Of a DNA stretch of 64,000 nt, positions 18,472 to 27,666 are shown in pieces. A model generated the notes under the pieces. That model ran no database searches. It saw only the letters and a list, made by a program, of their open reading frames with translations, and was not told the DNA's origin. The translations under genes and the position numbers were made by a program. This stretch comes from Myxococcota bacterium (GTDB lineage: Bacteria; Myxococcota_A; UBA9160; SMWR01): the NCBI GenBank assembly GCA_022447545.1, contig JAKVBI010000006.1, forward strand, positions 49,688 through 113,687, in the 5' to 3' direction. The number at the start of each line of letters is the position of its first letter. The first letter of the stretch is position 1.

Positions 18472-19377
18472 TCAGGTCAGGGCTTGAATCAGCGGCGTGT
18501 AGCCGTCTCGAAACGTCGGATAGCGCAACGCATATCCACTGGCGAGGAGCCGGGCGTTGCTGCAGCGCTTGTTGCTCCCTCCGCGCCGGGGGGGATCGTC
18601 GGTCGCTTCAGCAGCTCGGGGCGCGGGCGCACCGAGGGCAGTTGCCAACCACTCCATCACCGTGCGTTGAGAAGCGGGCTCGGAGTCGACGGCAAGAACG
18701 ATGGGATCCGGGTCGGGCAACCCCATGAGGTGATGCAGCACACCCGCGCAGTCATCGCGATGGATTCGGTTGGTGTAGTGGGGAGGGTCGTCTCGGTAAA
18801 CGGCACGACCGGATCGGACCGTGTCGATCAACCGCCTGCGGTGCGGCCCGTAGATTCCGGCCAAGCGAACCGCAGTGGCCGGAAAGGGCCCTGCGAGCAG
18901 CAGCCGTTCAGCCTCCAACATCCGCCTGCCGCTGAAAGCGCCGGGCTCGGTGGGCGAATCCTCGTCCACCCACCCTCCATCCGACTGGGCATAGATCGAC
19001 GTACTCGAAGTGAAGAAGACCCGGCGCGGACGGTGACCTCCCCTCTCGAGTGCCTCCAGCAGGTTGGACAATCCATCCACGTAGACGCTCTTGTACCGAC
19101 CCTCTTCAAATCCGCCAGCCGCCGCCGTGTAGAACACGAAGTCGAGATTCCCGGGCAGACTCTCGAGACTCGAGGCAACGGCCAGATCCGCCTCGATGGA
19201 CCGGATGAAGGGCGAGGCCTCCATCCGACTGCGGCGCAACCCCCAGACCTCGTGGCCCTGGCCTGCGAGCAACTCCCCGAGCGCAGTCCCCACGTAACCA
19301 CAGCCAGCGACCAGGACCCTCGAGGGCTCTTCCCCGGTTGCCCCCCCGCCACCTTCCCTCTGCGGTTCCGACACCAT
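18472..19377 (-). CDS. NAD(P)-binding SDR-type epimerase/reductase (YeeZ-like)
   Basis: An extended short-chain dehydrogenase-like protein of 301 residues. The Rossmann start is VLVAGCGYVGTALGELL; FFTSSTSIYAQ carries the serine of the active site, VRLAGIYGPHRRRL follows, and NRIHRDDCAGVL is typical of the YeeZ branch. The classical YxxxK is not obvious (FSGRRMLEAERLL sits where it would be), so catalysis may differ. The ATG overlaps the -35 region of the divergent amidotransferase promoter. No Shine-Dalgarno sequence is seen. Confidence 0.82.
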   Translation of the reverse strand: MVSEPQREGGGGATGEEPSRVLVAGCGYVGTALGELLAGQGHEVWGLRRSRMEASPFIRSIEADLAVASSLESLPGNLDFVFYTAAAGGFEEGRYKSVYVDGLSNLLEALERGGHRPRRVFFTSSTSIYAQSDGGWVDEDSPTEPGAFSGRRMLEAERLLLAGPFPATAVRLAGIYGPHRRRLIDTVRSGRAVYRDDPPHYTNRIHRDDCAGVLHHLMGLPDPDPIVLAVDSEPASQRTVMEWLATALGAPAPRAAEATDDPPRRGGSNKRCSNARLLASGYALRYPTFRDGYTPLIQALT

Positions 19378-19396
19378 CGGTTCGCAAGGGTATACT
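19368..19396 (+). promoter_or_regulatory. Promoter of the amidotransferase gene; predicts leaderless mRNA
   Basis: CCGACA (19368-19373, 4 of 6 to TTGACA) and TATACT (19391-19396, 5 of 6 to TATAAT) are separated by exactly 17 nt. The -10 box ends 7 nt before the ATG at 19404, so transcription should start at or next to the start codon. No Shine-Dalgarno sequence is present. Confidence 0.5.
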
Positions 19397-19403
19397 CTGA
19401 CCG

Positions 19404-20120
19404 ATGCGGCCGCTCATCGGGATACCGCAATGTCTCGATGATCAGGGTCGTTGGCGAGCTGGCCGCGACTATCAGTACATCGATGCCAACTACGCGCGCG
19501 CCGTGGCGGCGGCCGGCGGCACCCCGATCTACCTGCCGATCCAGCCCGACGCCACTTCCCTCGTCGCTCGTCTCGATGGACTGATCCTGCCGGGCGGAGA
19601 CGACCTCGCCCCTCCCACGGAGCCCCCCTACCCAGACGACGTGGTCTTCGAATTGGCGCCGGGGAACCAACTGGACTTCGACCGCCGGTTGCTGCGGGCT
19701 GCGCTGAGACGCGGGCTGCCGACCCTCGCCATTTGCTACGGCATGCAGGTCCTGGCCCTGGAGTTGGGGGGAGCCCTCCACTACCACCTGCCCGTCGACG
19801 TCCCTCATGCCAGCCCCCATCAACTGCACGAATCCCAGGGGCGACACGGCCTCGAGGTCGTACCGGACTCTCGACTGAAGGCGCTGTTGGGCTCCGGTCC
19901 CGGCCTCGTCAACAGCCTCCACCACCAGGGCGTCGCCGACCCGGGCGCCCGACTCCAGGTGTCTGCCCGCGCGCCCGATGGCGTGATCGAAGCCATCGAA
20001 CTGCCTGAATCCCCGTTCTGCCTGGGGGTACAGTGGCACCCGGAGAAGCTCGAGGGTGAGAACGGGGCTCCCCTGTTCCGCGCCCTGGTGGCGGCTGCGT
20101 CCGGCGCAAACGACGGCTAG
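19404..20120 (+). CDS. Class I glutamine amidotransferase-like hydrolase (peptidase C26, PuuD-like)
   Basis: Hydrolyses a gamma-glutamyl amide bond, by analogy with gamma-glutamyl-GABA hydrolase. The 238 residues contain the nucleophile C111 in LAICYGMQVLALE, the oxyanion region LPGGDD (62-67) and the H212/E214 dyad in GVQWHPEKLEG. A polyamine (Puu) operon is absent, so the physiological amide is unknown. The next gene, plsC, lies 32 nt downstream but has its own -10-like box. Confidence 0.88.
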   Translation: MRPLIGIPQCLDDQGRWRAGRDYQYIDANYARAVAAAGGTPIYLPIQPDATSLVARLDGLILPGGDDLAPPTEPPYPDDVVFELAPGNQLDFDRRLLRAALRRGLPTLAICYGMQVLALELGGALHYHLPVDVPHASPHQLHESQGRHGLEVVPDSRLKALLGSGPGLVNSLHHQGVADPGARLQVSARAPDGVIEAIELPESPFCLGVQWHPEKLEGENGAPLFRALVAAASGANDG

Positions 20121-20140
20121 CCGACACTCTCCGTTGGCGG

Positions 20141-20146
20141 GATAAT
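20141..20146 (+). promoter_or_regulatory. Candidate -10 box 6 nt before plsC
   Basis: GATAAT (5 of 6 to TATAAT) ends 6 nt before the plsC ATG at 20153. No good -35 is seen at 16-18 nt. The position implies a leaderless transcript, similar to the amidotransferase gene upstream. Confidence 0.35.
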
Positions 20147-20152
20147 GCCGTC

Positions 20153-20917
20153 ATGCTGCACCGCGGGCTCTCCACGGTCTTCTGGATCTTCTTCACCATC
20201 AGCTGCGTGGCGCTGTACCCCGTTGCTCTGGTGGTCTGGCTCGTGACCCTGCCCTTCGACCCGCGCCTGCGCGTTCTCCACCAGTTCACGTGCTTCTGGG
20301 CCTCTCTCTACACCTGGTTCAACCCGGCGTGGCCCATCGAAATCATTGGACGCGACAAGATCCGACCCGACGCCACCTACGTCATGGTCGCCAACCACCA
20401 GAGTCTCCTGGACATCCTGGTGCTCTTTCGCTTGTTCACCCACTTCAAATGGGTGTCCAAGGTCGAGAATTTCCGCGTCCCGTTCATCGGCTGGAACATG
20501 AGAATGAACCGATACATCCAGATCAAGCGCGGCAAAAAGGAGAGCGTCGTAAAGATGATGCGTCACTGTCGCGACACCCTCGAGGCGGGAAGCTCCATCA
20601 TGATGTTTCCCGAGGGCACGCGGTCAGCCACGGATCAACTCGCCCGTTTCAAGACCGGAGCCTTCGAACTCGCTCTCGACACCCACCGCCCGATTCTCCC
20701 GATCCTGGTGATCGGAACCGCAGATGCATTGCCGAAACGCGGGTTCGTACTGCGCGGACGGCACGAGATCCGCGTGACGATTCTCGAGCCCATCGAATAC
20801 GAGAACTTTGCAGGCTCGTCCGCGAATGAGCTGACCCTGCGTGTGAGGGAGCAACTCAACCAGGCGCTCACCAATGAACTCCTAAGAACGACTCCGGAGC
20901 CGTCGCCACCCAGCTAG
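20153..20917 (+). CDS. plsC: 1-acyl-sn-glycerol-3-phosphate acyltransferase (PlsC family)
   Basis: Adds the second acyl chain to lysophosphatidic acid at the inner membrane, giving phosphatidic acid. The 254 residues include an N-terminal hydrophobic segment (about 8-34), the catalytic HX4D motif NHQSLLD (H82, D87), an IQIKRGKKES basic stretch and the acceptor motif FPEGTRS (152-158). The stop codon TAG shares the palindrome CTAG with the stop of the convergent DUF5916 gene. Other lysophospholipid acyltransferases of the same fold remain possible. Confidence 0.9.
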   Translation: MLHRGLSTVFWIFFTISCVALYPVALVVWLVTLPFDPRLRVLHQFTCFWASLYTWFNPAWPIEIIGRDKIRPDATYVMVANHQSLLDILVLFRLFTHFKWVSKVENFRVPFIGWNMRMNRYIQIKRGKKESVVKMMRHCRDTLEAGSSIMMFPEGTRSATDQLARFKTGAFELALDTHRPILPILVIGTADALPKRGFVLRGRHEIRVTILEPIEYENFAGSSANELTLRVREQLNQALTNELLRTTPEPSPPS

Positions 20918-23106
20918 AAACGGAAAGTCCAGCCGACCCTCGCAAGCGGCTCAGTGCTCATCACCCGAATGCCACCCCCCGCCGTATCGAACTCCTGGTT
21001 CAACACGAGGAAGGCCTCGCGCCCCGGCCTGATGATCCAGCGAAACCGGCTCTGTAATGCCATCAAATCGCCCACATTGTCGTACTGGACGAAGGTGTTC
21101 CATGAAACGTTCGGCGTGAAGGCAATGTTCACTCGGCCACGGATCAAGCGCGAATTGAAGTCCGCACTACGCAGGGGTCCCAGCGAGCCATCGGGCAGGC
21201 GACTGTAGGCTTCAATCCCCCAGAACTGGCGCTCGTCGAGCTCAATGGAAAGCAGCCAGTGGGCATTCGGCCGCCACTGGATATTCGGGTTCAGCCGGTA
21301 GCCCCAGCCGCCGTAGAACCCCCCGACTCCGACGACCAGAGCCAGACGAATCTTCCGATTTCGACTCGTGCGAATCGACGTAATGGCACTGGGAAAGTGA
21401 TAGGAGCCTGGTGCGATGCCGACGCTGGGGACCACGAAGAAGGGCTCTACGACTCGATCGTACAAATGGACGATCTGCAGCTGAAAGGAGTCGTCGATCT
21501 GATTCGTCAACGCAATGGGCGTATAGAAGATATTCCCAGATTCGATTTCATTCTCGCGGTTGGTGACCAGCGTGCCGGAGATCTTCTGGTCGATGGTTCG
21601 CCATACACTGTTCTTCGGGCGGACACGGTATCGCCAATCGGCGTCATAACGGCGGATCCCGGGTCGGTTCACGAAACCGAGTGCGGGATCGAAATTTTCC
21701 TGGATCTCCTTGTACCGGATTTTCCAACGAACGATGTCGTTGGGATATGAGACCTGCGCTCCCCACGCGCCCTGCTTGTTGTCCACCCCGGTCGTGAAGC
21801 TGTGCTGGACCCAGGCACTCGCGTTGAGGGTCTTGTTTCCGCGAAAGGTATCGCTCGCGTAGTTGAAGTCCGTACCGACCAGGGAATTGCTGAAATTGGT
21901 AAGCGGGTCGCCGTGGGTGACGATGAAGCCCGCCGTCGATTGTTCGAGGATATTGGCGCTCACGCGCGCCACGGTGAGGTTCTGTTTATCCACGCCACCT
22001 TGGGAGTCCTGCAGGATGTCCAGGGCCCCGATGTTGTAACGCCCGAGGCGGCCACTGATCTTGCCGCCTACCAGGAGTGGGACCTCGTCGCCGGCAGCGT
22101 CGAGCCCGATCCGGCGCGAGAAGAATGGGATTCCGTTCTCGTTGCGCAGTCCGCCGAAGTTGAAGATCCCCGAGTCCTGGAGAAAAAAGTCACGCTTCTC
22201 GGGAAAGAAGAGGGCAAATCGGGTGAGGTTGACCTGAAGTTCGTCGACTTCGGTACCCGCGAAATTGGTGTTGGCGGTGAGCGATGCCGTGAGTGACGGG
22301 AGGAGCTTGTAGAAAGCGTCCAGGCTGGGCTCGAACTTCACCTTCTCAACGTTCGTGTCGGGGTTGTCGATGCGCCGGACCGAGAACCCTGGAACCACAT
22401 CGAGCCCGATGCCCTGGTTTGCACCGGCCAGACCGATGAGCTCGCCCGCCCGCCCAACATTGATGAGGATCTGCTCGACGGAGGGGTCGGCCCAGCGATC
22501 GTCCTCGTTGAGGCGCCGCACCCTTCGGGCCATGTTCATGCCCCAAACGTTCGCGCCGGGACGAAACGAGAGCGATTTGAACGGGATTTCGATCTCTGCC
22601 GTCCAGCCTTTTTTGTCGATTTGTGCCTCTGCGAACCAGATGCCCTCCCAGTTCTGCTCGAACTGCTGCCCCTCGAAAGTTCCATCCCTGCGAGCTCCAT
22701 TGGGATTGACTTGAAAGAAGAATCCGTTTCGCCTGTCGTGAAACGTGTCGAGGACGATGGTGAAATGATCGTCGAAGAACAGGAACGCGTCGCGCTCCAT
22801 GAGGTTCGCAACGATCTCGCTGGGCTCCGGGTCGAACGCGCGGAAGCTGATGAACAGGGACTCGTTGTCGGTGATGAACCGAACCTCGGTCTTGAAGGTC
22901 GGGCGCGCACCCTCGTTCGGCACGACCTGCGTGAAGTCGTCCACGACCTTCGCCTGTTGCCAGACCGGATCGTCGAGTGATCCGTCGAGTTGAGGCCGTT
23001 CGCTGACCAGGGCCACATAGGCGTGCATGGAATCCTGGGCCGCGGCAGAACCGGCCAGGACGAGCGTCAAGAGCAGCAGGCTCAGAGCTCCGCATCGCGT
23101 GTTCAA
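20914..23106 (-). CDS. DUF5916 outer-membrane protein with CBM9-like N-terminal domain
   Basis: A 730-residue exported protein of unknown function. The TTG start at 23106 (GGGGA 5 nt upstream) gives a clean signal peptide ending near SAAAQD. Residues about 35-230 look like the CBM9-like domain common in these proteins (RPQLDGSLDDPVWQQA, FFFQVNPNGARRDG, WTAEIEIPFKSLSF). The rest is rich in alternating polar/hydrophobic strands (FPEKRDFFLQDSG, FFSRRIGLD) and ends in aromatic VGWTFRF, as expected for an outer-membrane beta barrel. Substrate unknown. Confidence 0.85.
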   Translation of the reverse strand: MNTRCGALSLLLLTLVLAGSAAAQDSMHAYVALVSERPQLDGSLDDPVWQQAKVVDDFTQVVPNEGARPTFKTEVRFITDNESLFISFRAFDPEPSEIVANLMERDAFLFFDDHFTIVLDTFHDRRNGFFFQVNPNGARRDGTFEGQQFEQNWEGIWFAEAQIDKKGWTAEIEIPFKSLSFRPGANVWGMNMARRVRRLNEDDRWADPSVEQILINVGRAGELIGLAGANQGIGLDVVPGFSVRRIDNPDTNVEKVKFEPSLDAFYKLLPSLTASLTANTNFAGTEVDELQVNLTRFALFFPEKRDFFLQDSGIFNFGGLRNENGIPFFSRRIGLDAAGDEVPLLVGGKISGRLGRYNIGALDILQDSQGGVDKQNLTVARVSANILEQSTAGFIVTHGDPLTNFSNSLVGTDFNYASDTFRGNKTLNASAWVQHSFTTGVDNKQGAWGAQVSYPNDIVRWKIRYKEIQENFDPALGFVNRPGIRRYDADWRYRVRPKNSVWRTIDQKISGTLVTNRENEIESGNIFYTPIALTNQIDDSFQLQIVHLYDRVVEPFFVVPSVGIAPGSYHFPSAITSIRTSRNRKIRLALVVGVGGFYGGWGYRLNPNIQWRPNAHWLLSIELDERQFWGIEAYSRLPDGSLGPLRSADFNSRLIRGRVNIAFTPNVSWNTFVQYDNVGDLMALQSRFRWIIRPGREAFLVLNQEFDTAGGGIRVMSTEPLARVGWTFRF

Positions 23107-23221
23107 AGTGATCCCCGGTGTTCCCTATCCCGATTCAGCCTCCTCTCGACTGACCGTAGATGTCGGCGTTGTACCACAAGCGGCGCCATCGGGCCGGTGG
23201 CGGCGAGCCCGCAGATGTGTC

Positions 23222-23935
23222 CTACCGCCGCAGCAGTTCCGCAAAGCGCTGCAACAAGATGGGACCTGCATCCGAGACTTCGACAGACGCCAGCATCGCC
23301 GCCACGTCACGTCCCTCGGCCACCAGGACATCACTGCGCGCCTGGATGTATTCCCGGATCACCTGAGCATCGAACTCGGGATGGAACTGAACCCCCCAGG
23401 CGGACGTCCCCACGGCGAACGCCTGGTGGGGGTCCGTGTCACTGGACGCCAACAGATTCGCTCCGGGGGGTAGCGCGAGAACGCTTTCGACATGGGTGGC
23501 ATGGACGCGGAAGTGCTCGGGAAGCCGAGCCAGGAGCGGATCCGATGCGGCCTCCGGACGAAGCCGCACGGCGATGGTGCCCATCTCTCGACCCAACGGA
23601 TTCGGCCCCACCCGGCCGCCCAGAGCCTCGGCAAGCAACTGGTGGCCATAGCAGATGCCGAGCACAGGCAAACCGGTGCGCACCACCATCGCGAGCCACT
23701 GCCCGGTGCGAACACTCCAGGCTTCGCGCTCGCTCACCATGGCCGCAGAGCCGGTCACCACTACACCGCTCAAGTCGTCGGGCGGCGGGAGCCGTTCCCC
23801 CTCATAGACCGTCACCACTTCGACTTCCGACGCCGGCAGCCCGAGACCGCGAACGATCCAATCATCGTAGCTGCCTCGCTCGGCGATGAGTTGCGGCAGC
23901 GCCTCCCCCGTCTTGACAATCAGCAACCTACTCAC
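23222..23935 (-). CDS. Class I glutamine amidotransferase (GMP synthase-like GATase)
   Basis: A stand-alone GATase of 237 residues. It has the nucleophile C95 in VLGICYGHQLLAEALGG and H185/E187 in WGVQFHPEFDA. The PNPLGREMGT segment is typical of the small GMP-synthase-like amidotransferases of unknown acceptor. No synthetase partner is adjacent. It overlaps the upstream RNA methyltransferase gene by 8 bp and is probably translated with it. Confidence 0.87.
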   Translation of the reverse strand: MSRLLIVKTGEALPQLIAERGSYDDWIVRGLGLPASEVEVVTVYEGERLPPPDDLSGVVVTGSAAMVSEREAWSVRTGQWLAMVVRTGLPVLGICYGHQLLAEALGGRVGPNPLGREMGTIAVRLRPEAASDPLLARLPEHFRVHATHVESVLALPPGANLLASSDTDPHQAFAVGTSAWGVQFHPEFDAQVIREYIQARSDVLVAEGRDVAAMLASVEVSDAGPILLQRFAELLRR

Positions 23936-24773
23936 GGGCTGTCACCCGGTGGGGACCCACAGCTGCGATACGGTGCAGGGCAATCCCCGAAGCCGTGGCC
24001 ACGTTGAGCGAATCGATCCCATCGACCATGGGGATGTGGAGCATGGCGTCAGCGGTGCCCACGATGTCGGCCGAGATCCCGTCTTCCTCGGAGCCCACCA
24101 CCAGGCACAGGCGTGCGGGAACCTCCGGCCCCTCAGCGAAGTCGGCCACTTCACGGGATGCCGGGTCCGTCGTCAGGGCCACCACGCGAAAACCACGCGA
24201 GTGCAAGCAGACGAGCGCCTCGGGCCACGCAGGCAGTCGCGCGAAGGGCAGCTTGAGACAAGCTCCCATGGAAACCCGGAGGGCCTTCCGATACAGCGGA
24301 TCGGCACAACCTCGAGTCAACAACACCCCCGTCGCCCCGAAGGCCAGGGCATTGCGGAACACGCTACCGACGTTTTCGGGATTGGCGACCTCGTCCATCA
24401 CCACCACGAGGCCCGGCGTTCCCACCTCTCCGGCCAGCAACTCGTCCAACTCCAGAGCACGGCCGCGTGCGCCCGCAGCGACACAACCACGGTGCATGGA
24501 GAAACCGACGATCTGGTTCATCACTGCCTGATCGGCGACGTACACGGGTATCTGCGAACCGAGGGGTTCGAGGACATCCGCGAGCGCATTCAGCGAAGCC
24601 TCGGTGACGAACACCGAGAGGGTTTCGAAACGCTCATTTCCCAACAAACGCCGCACCCCCAGACGCCCCTCGGCCAAGAAAATTCCGGCTTCGTCGCGCA
24701 GGCGCGCATCCTTCACGTTGCGATAGTGGGCAACGCGCGGATCGTCGAGAGACTCGATGCGTTGTGCCTGCAC
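23928..24773 (-). CDS. TrmH/SpoU-family RNA 2'-O-methyltransferase
   Basis: Methylates a ribose 2'-OH in tRNA or rRNA using S-adenosylmethionine. The 281 residues have an N-terminal substrate-binding part, then the SPOUT knot motifs: VVMDEVANPENVGSVFRNA, LVVGSEEDGIS and IPMVDGIDSLNVATASGIAL. The target base is not predictable. GTG start at 24773, 22 nt after the OmpA gene, with no clear ribosome site. Likely co-transcribed with the upstream lipoprotein and the downstream amidotransferase. Confidence 0.9.
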   Translation of the reverse strand: MQAQRIESLDDPRVAHYRNVKDARLRDEAGIFLAEGRLGVRRLLGNERFETLSVFVTEASLNALADVLEPLGSQIPVYVADQAVMNQIVGFSMHRGCVAAGARGRALELDELLAGEVGTPGLVVVMDEVANPENVGSVFRNALAFGATGVLLTRGCADPLYRKALRVSMGACLKLPFARLPAWPEALVCLHSRGFRVVALTTDPASREVADFAEGPEVPARLCLVVGSEEDGISADIVGTADAMLHIPMVDGIDSLNVATASGIALHRIAAVGPHRVTARE

Positions 24774-24795
24774 GTTGTTGCGAGGGGCTCGAAAA

Positions 24796-25437
24796 TCAGG
24801 GGGGATCGATCACCACCAACTGCACACGCCGGTTCAGACGACGCCCCTCTGCGGTGGCGTTGCTCGCCAGCGGATCGGTGGCCCCGAAAGCCTCGATATC
24901 GAGTCGAGAAGCCGCGACGCCCCCGGCGATGAGGGCTCGACTCACGGATTCCGCCCGTCGATGCGAGAGCCCCATGTTGTAAGCAGCCGGTCCAGTGGAA
25001 TCCGTATAGCCCTCCACACGAACGCGTACTCCGGGGTTCTCGTTCAAGATCTCCGCAGCCACCGCGATGATGGCCTGGGAGCCAGCGTCGAGATCGGCGC
25101 TGTCGAAGGAGAAGTTCACACCGCGAAGCACGACGCGCGCTTTGGGTGCGGGCGGAGGAGGAGGTGCAGGCTCGGCAGCCACCACGACGGGTTCGGGTTC
25201 CACGGCCTCGGGAATTGCCGAGCAGATCACCCAACCCAGGGCAGCCCCCGTCACGGCCCCGATCGCGACTCCGGCACCTGCCCAATCGGAGTTCGCCGAA
25301 TCCGCGCCGGCTCCTCCTGCGGCGCCGACGACCGTCGCCCCCATGACGGCGCACTCGGACAGAGAAGCAGTCCGAGCCGCGCAGCCGGACAGCAGCGCCA
25401 TGGAGGCCACGAGCACGATGAAGCTCTTGAAATGCAT
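24796..25437 (-). CDS. OmpA-family lipoprotein
   Basis: Outer-membrane lipoprotein that binds peptidoglycan. The lipobox LLSGC is near residue 18. A Gly/Ala-rich glycine-zipper-like segment (GATVVGAAGGAGAD ... GAVTGAALGWVI) and a Pro-rich linker (APPPPPAP) follow. The C-terminal OmpA domain is complete: VNFSFDSADLD, VRVEGYTDSTGPAAYN, LSHRRAESV and the NRRVQLVV end. ATG 25437 is chosen because GGGGGA lies 5 nt upstream; the in-frame GTG at 25455 would add six residues. Divergent from the LLM oxidoreductase gene. Confidence 0.9.
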   Translation of the reverse strand: MHFKSFIVLVASMALLSGCAARTASLSECAVMGATVVGAAGGAGADSANSDWAGAGVAIGAVTGAALGWVICSAIPEAVEPEPVVVAAEPAPPPPPAPKARVVLRGVNFSFDSADLDAGSQAIIAVAAEILNENPGVRVRVEGYTDSTGPAAYNMGLSHRRAESVSRALIAGGVAASRLDIEAFGATDPLASNATAEGRRLNRRVQLVVIDPP

Positions 25438-25632
25438 GGGTTCCCCCGATTTCACGCCCGAACCAACGGCGGACCGGTTTTGCGCGGGCGGTCATCCTAC
25501 CACGACGCCCCCAACCGAAGGGTGTCGGAAATCGCGTGACTCGGGGTCGAGAATCGCAGGCGGACCCGGGTGGTAGACTGGCCCGCCCGGGACCCGAAAC
25601 CACGACGAGAAACCAACGAAACGGGAGAACGC

Positions 25633-26571
25633 ATGTCGAAAGAGGTTCGCTTCGGAGCCACCCTGCCCCAGATCAAGCGCAGCTGGGAGGAGGCTCGTGA
25701 AACCGCCCTGTGTTTCGACAGACTGGGCTTCGATTCGGTTTGGGTGTGTGACCACCTCTATGGCGTCCCGAACCCCAGCTTGCCCATCTTTGAAGCCTGG
25801 ACCCTGCTGACCGGCATTGCGGCCATCACCGAGCGGGTGGAACTCGGCACCCTCGTCACCCCACCCTTCTTCCGAGCCCCGGCGGTGATGGCGCGTCAAC
25901 TCGCCACCCTCGACCACATCAGTGGTGGACGCACCATCGCCGGACTCGGGGGTGGATGGTTCGAACTCGAATTCACCGCCAACGGGCTGGCCTTTCCCGA
26001 ACTCCGCGAGCGCCTCCGCGCCCTCGAGGAAGCCACGACGATCATGAAGCGCATGTGGTCCGAGGAGAAGACCAGCTTCGAAGGGACACATTTTTCAGTC
26101 GTGGACGCAGCGTGCGAGCCCAAACCCGTGCGTCCCATTCCCGTTCTGATCGGTGGCGGAGGTGAACGGGTCCTCATGGGGATCGCGGCCCGACACGCCG
26201 ACATCTGGAACAACATGGCAGTCTTCCAGCCTCAACTCGGCGCCAAGGTCGAAGCCCTACGGCGTCGGTGCGACGAACTGGACCGCGATTTCGATACCCT
26301 CGAAGTTTCCCAGCAGTGCGTGGTCGTGATCGGTGCCAACGAGCGTGAGGCCCGAAGCCAACTCGACAAGGCCCAGAAGATCTACGGCGGTCACATGGGG
26401 GCTGGCCTCGAAGAACACGGCATCTGGGGTTCACCCGAGCAGGTGATCGAGGGAATCGAACGCCACCGGGCACTGGGCTGCACTTCGTTCGTCATCGAGT
26501 TCTTCGGGCGCGACACGCGAGAGCCCGCCACCCTCTTCGCGGAAACCGTGATCCCCGCGTTCAGGACTTGA
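25633..26571 (+). CDS. LLM-class (luciferase-like) flavin/F420-dependent oxidoreductase
   Basis: A TIM-barrel oxidoreductase of 312 residues using FMN or coenzyme F420. Seen: VRFGATLPQIKR, GFDSVWVCDHLYG, ELGTLVTPPFFRAPAVMARQLATLDHISGGR and IPVLIGGGGERVL, all typical of the F420-linked LLM group. F420 biosynthesis genes are not in the window, so the cofactor is inferred from family likeness. ATG 25633 has GGAG 6 nt upstream. Probably a stand-alone gene. Confidence 0.87.
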   Translation: MSKEVRFGATLPQIKRSWEEARETALCFDRLGFDSVWVCDHLYGVPNPSLPIFEAWTLLTGIAAITERVELGTLVTPPFFRAPAVMARQLATLDHISGGRTIAGLGGGWFELEFTANGLAFPELRERLRALEEATTIMKRMWSEEKTSFEGTHFSVVDAACEPKPVRPIPVLIGGGGERVLMGIAARHADIWNNMAVFQPQLGAKVEALRRRCDELDRDFDTLEVSQQCVVVIGANEREARSQLDKAQKIYGGHMGAGLEEHGIWGSPEQVIEGIERHRALGCTSFVIEFFGRDTREPATLFAETVIPAFRT

Positions 26572-26795
26572 AGCGCCCGCCGCCGCCCCGCCCTCTACGC
26601 AACCCGCAGCGAAAGGTCAGCGACCCGTAGCCGAAAGCCCACCGTCCCGAGGAGTCGTCGAAGGCGGAACCTGCTCTGCGACTCCCAGTCCCGTTTCGCG
26701 CGCGGCTTCGATCACCACGCCTGAGAATCGAATCCTTGGAAGCTCTACGCCGTGTTTCCGTGGTTAGAATGACTGTCGAGACCCGGAGGCGAGAA

Positions 26796-27665
26796 TTGAC
26801 GGCAACCGACATGGATTCCAAGCACCTGACCTGTCTGGTGACCGGGGCCACCTCGGGCATCGGCGAAGCGACCGCCATGGGTCTGGCACGTCGCGGGGCA
26901 ACGGTGGTGATGGTGGGCCGCAACGCGGAACGCGGCCAACGCGTTCGCGATCACATCATCTCGAGCACCGGCAATTCGTCCGTCGAACTCATGTTGGTGG
27001 ATTTCGCGTCACTCGCCCAGGTACGCGACCTCGCCGCCGAATTCACGGCGCGCCACACCCACTTGCATCGGCTCGTGAACAACGCAGGTGTGGTGAAGCT
27101 GCGGCGCGAGACCTCCATCGATGGCTACGAGACCATGTTTGCCGTCAACCACCTCGCCCATTTCCTCCTTACCCACCTGCTGCTCGACACGATCGTCGCG
27201 AGCCCTGCGGCGCGCATCGTGAACGTCTCATCCCATGCACACCATTTCGGCTGGCTCGAATCCGACGACTGGCAGAGCGAGAAGCGCTACTCAGCCATGC
27301 GCAGCTACGGAGGATCGAAGCTGGCCAACGTTCTGTTCACCTACGAATTGGCGCGACGCCTCGAGGGCACCGGGGTGACCGCCAACTGCCTTCACCCCGG
27401 TGGAGTGGCGAGCCGTCTGGGCCAGGACAACGGTTGGGTCGGTAAAATCGCCACCAGCGCGTTCAGACCCTTTGCCCTCTCACCCGAAAAGGGCGCCCGC
27501 ACGTCGCTCCATGTGACACTCTCCCCCGAGCTCGATGGAGTCACCGGGCACTACTTCGCCGGATCCCGGGAACGCAACTCTTCGAAGAGATCCCACGACC
27601 GCGACCTCGCAAGCGCCCTATGGCGCGACAGTGAACGCATGGTGGGAATCAGCCAGGAGGCTTGA
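26796..27665 (+). CDS. Short-chain dehydrogenase (retinol dehydrogenase-like)
   Basis: NAD(P)-dependent oxidoreductase. It has the cofactor motif TGATSGIGEAT, NNAGV, VNVSSHAHHFG and the catalytic pair in YGGSKLANVLF. The long loop after the SSHAHH strand is typical of the RDH/WWOX-like branch. The TTG at 26796 is favoured as start because GGAGG lies 6 nt upstream; ATG 26769 and ATG 26811 lack a ribosome site. This gives 289 residues. The stop is followed 1 nt later by apaG, whose ribosome site lies inside this gene. Confidence 0.85.
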   Translation: MTATDMDSKHLTCLVTGATSGIGEATAMGLARRGATVVMVGRNAERGQRVRDHIISSTGNSSVELMLVDFASLAQVRDLAAEFTARHTHLHRLVNNAGVVKLRRETSIDGYETMFAVNHLAHFLLTHLLLDTIVASPAARIVNVSSHAHHFGWLESDDWQSEKRYSAMRSYGGSKLANVLFTYELARRLEGTGVTANCLHPGGVASRLGQDNGWVGKIATSAFRPFALSPEKGARTSLHVTLSPELDGVTGHYFAGSRERNSSKRSHDRDLASALWRDSERMVGISQEA

Positions 27666-27666
27666 A

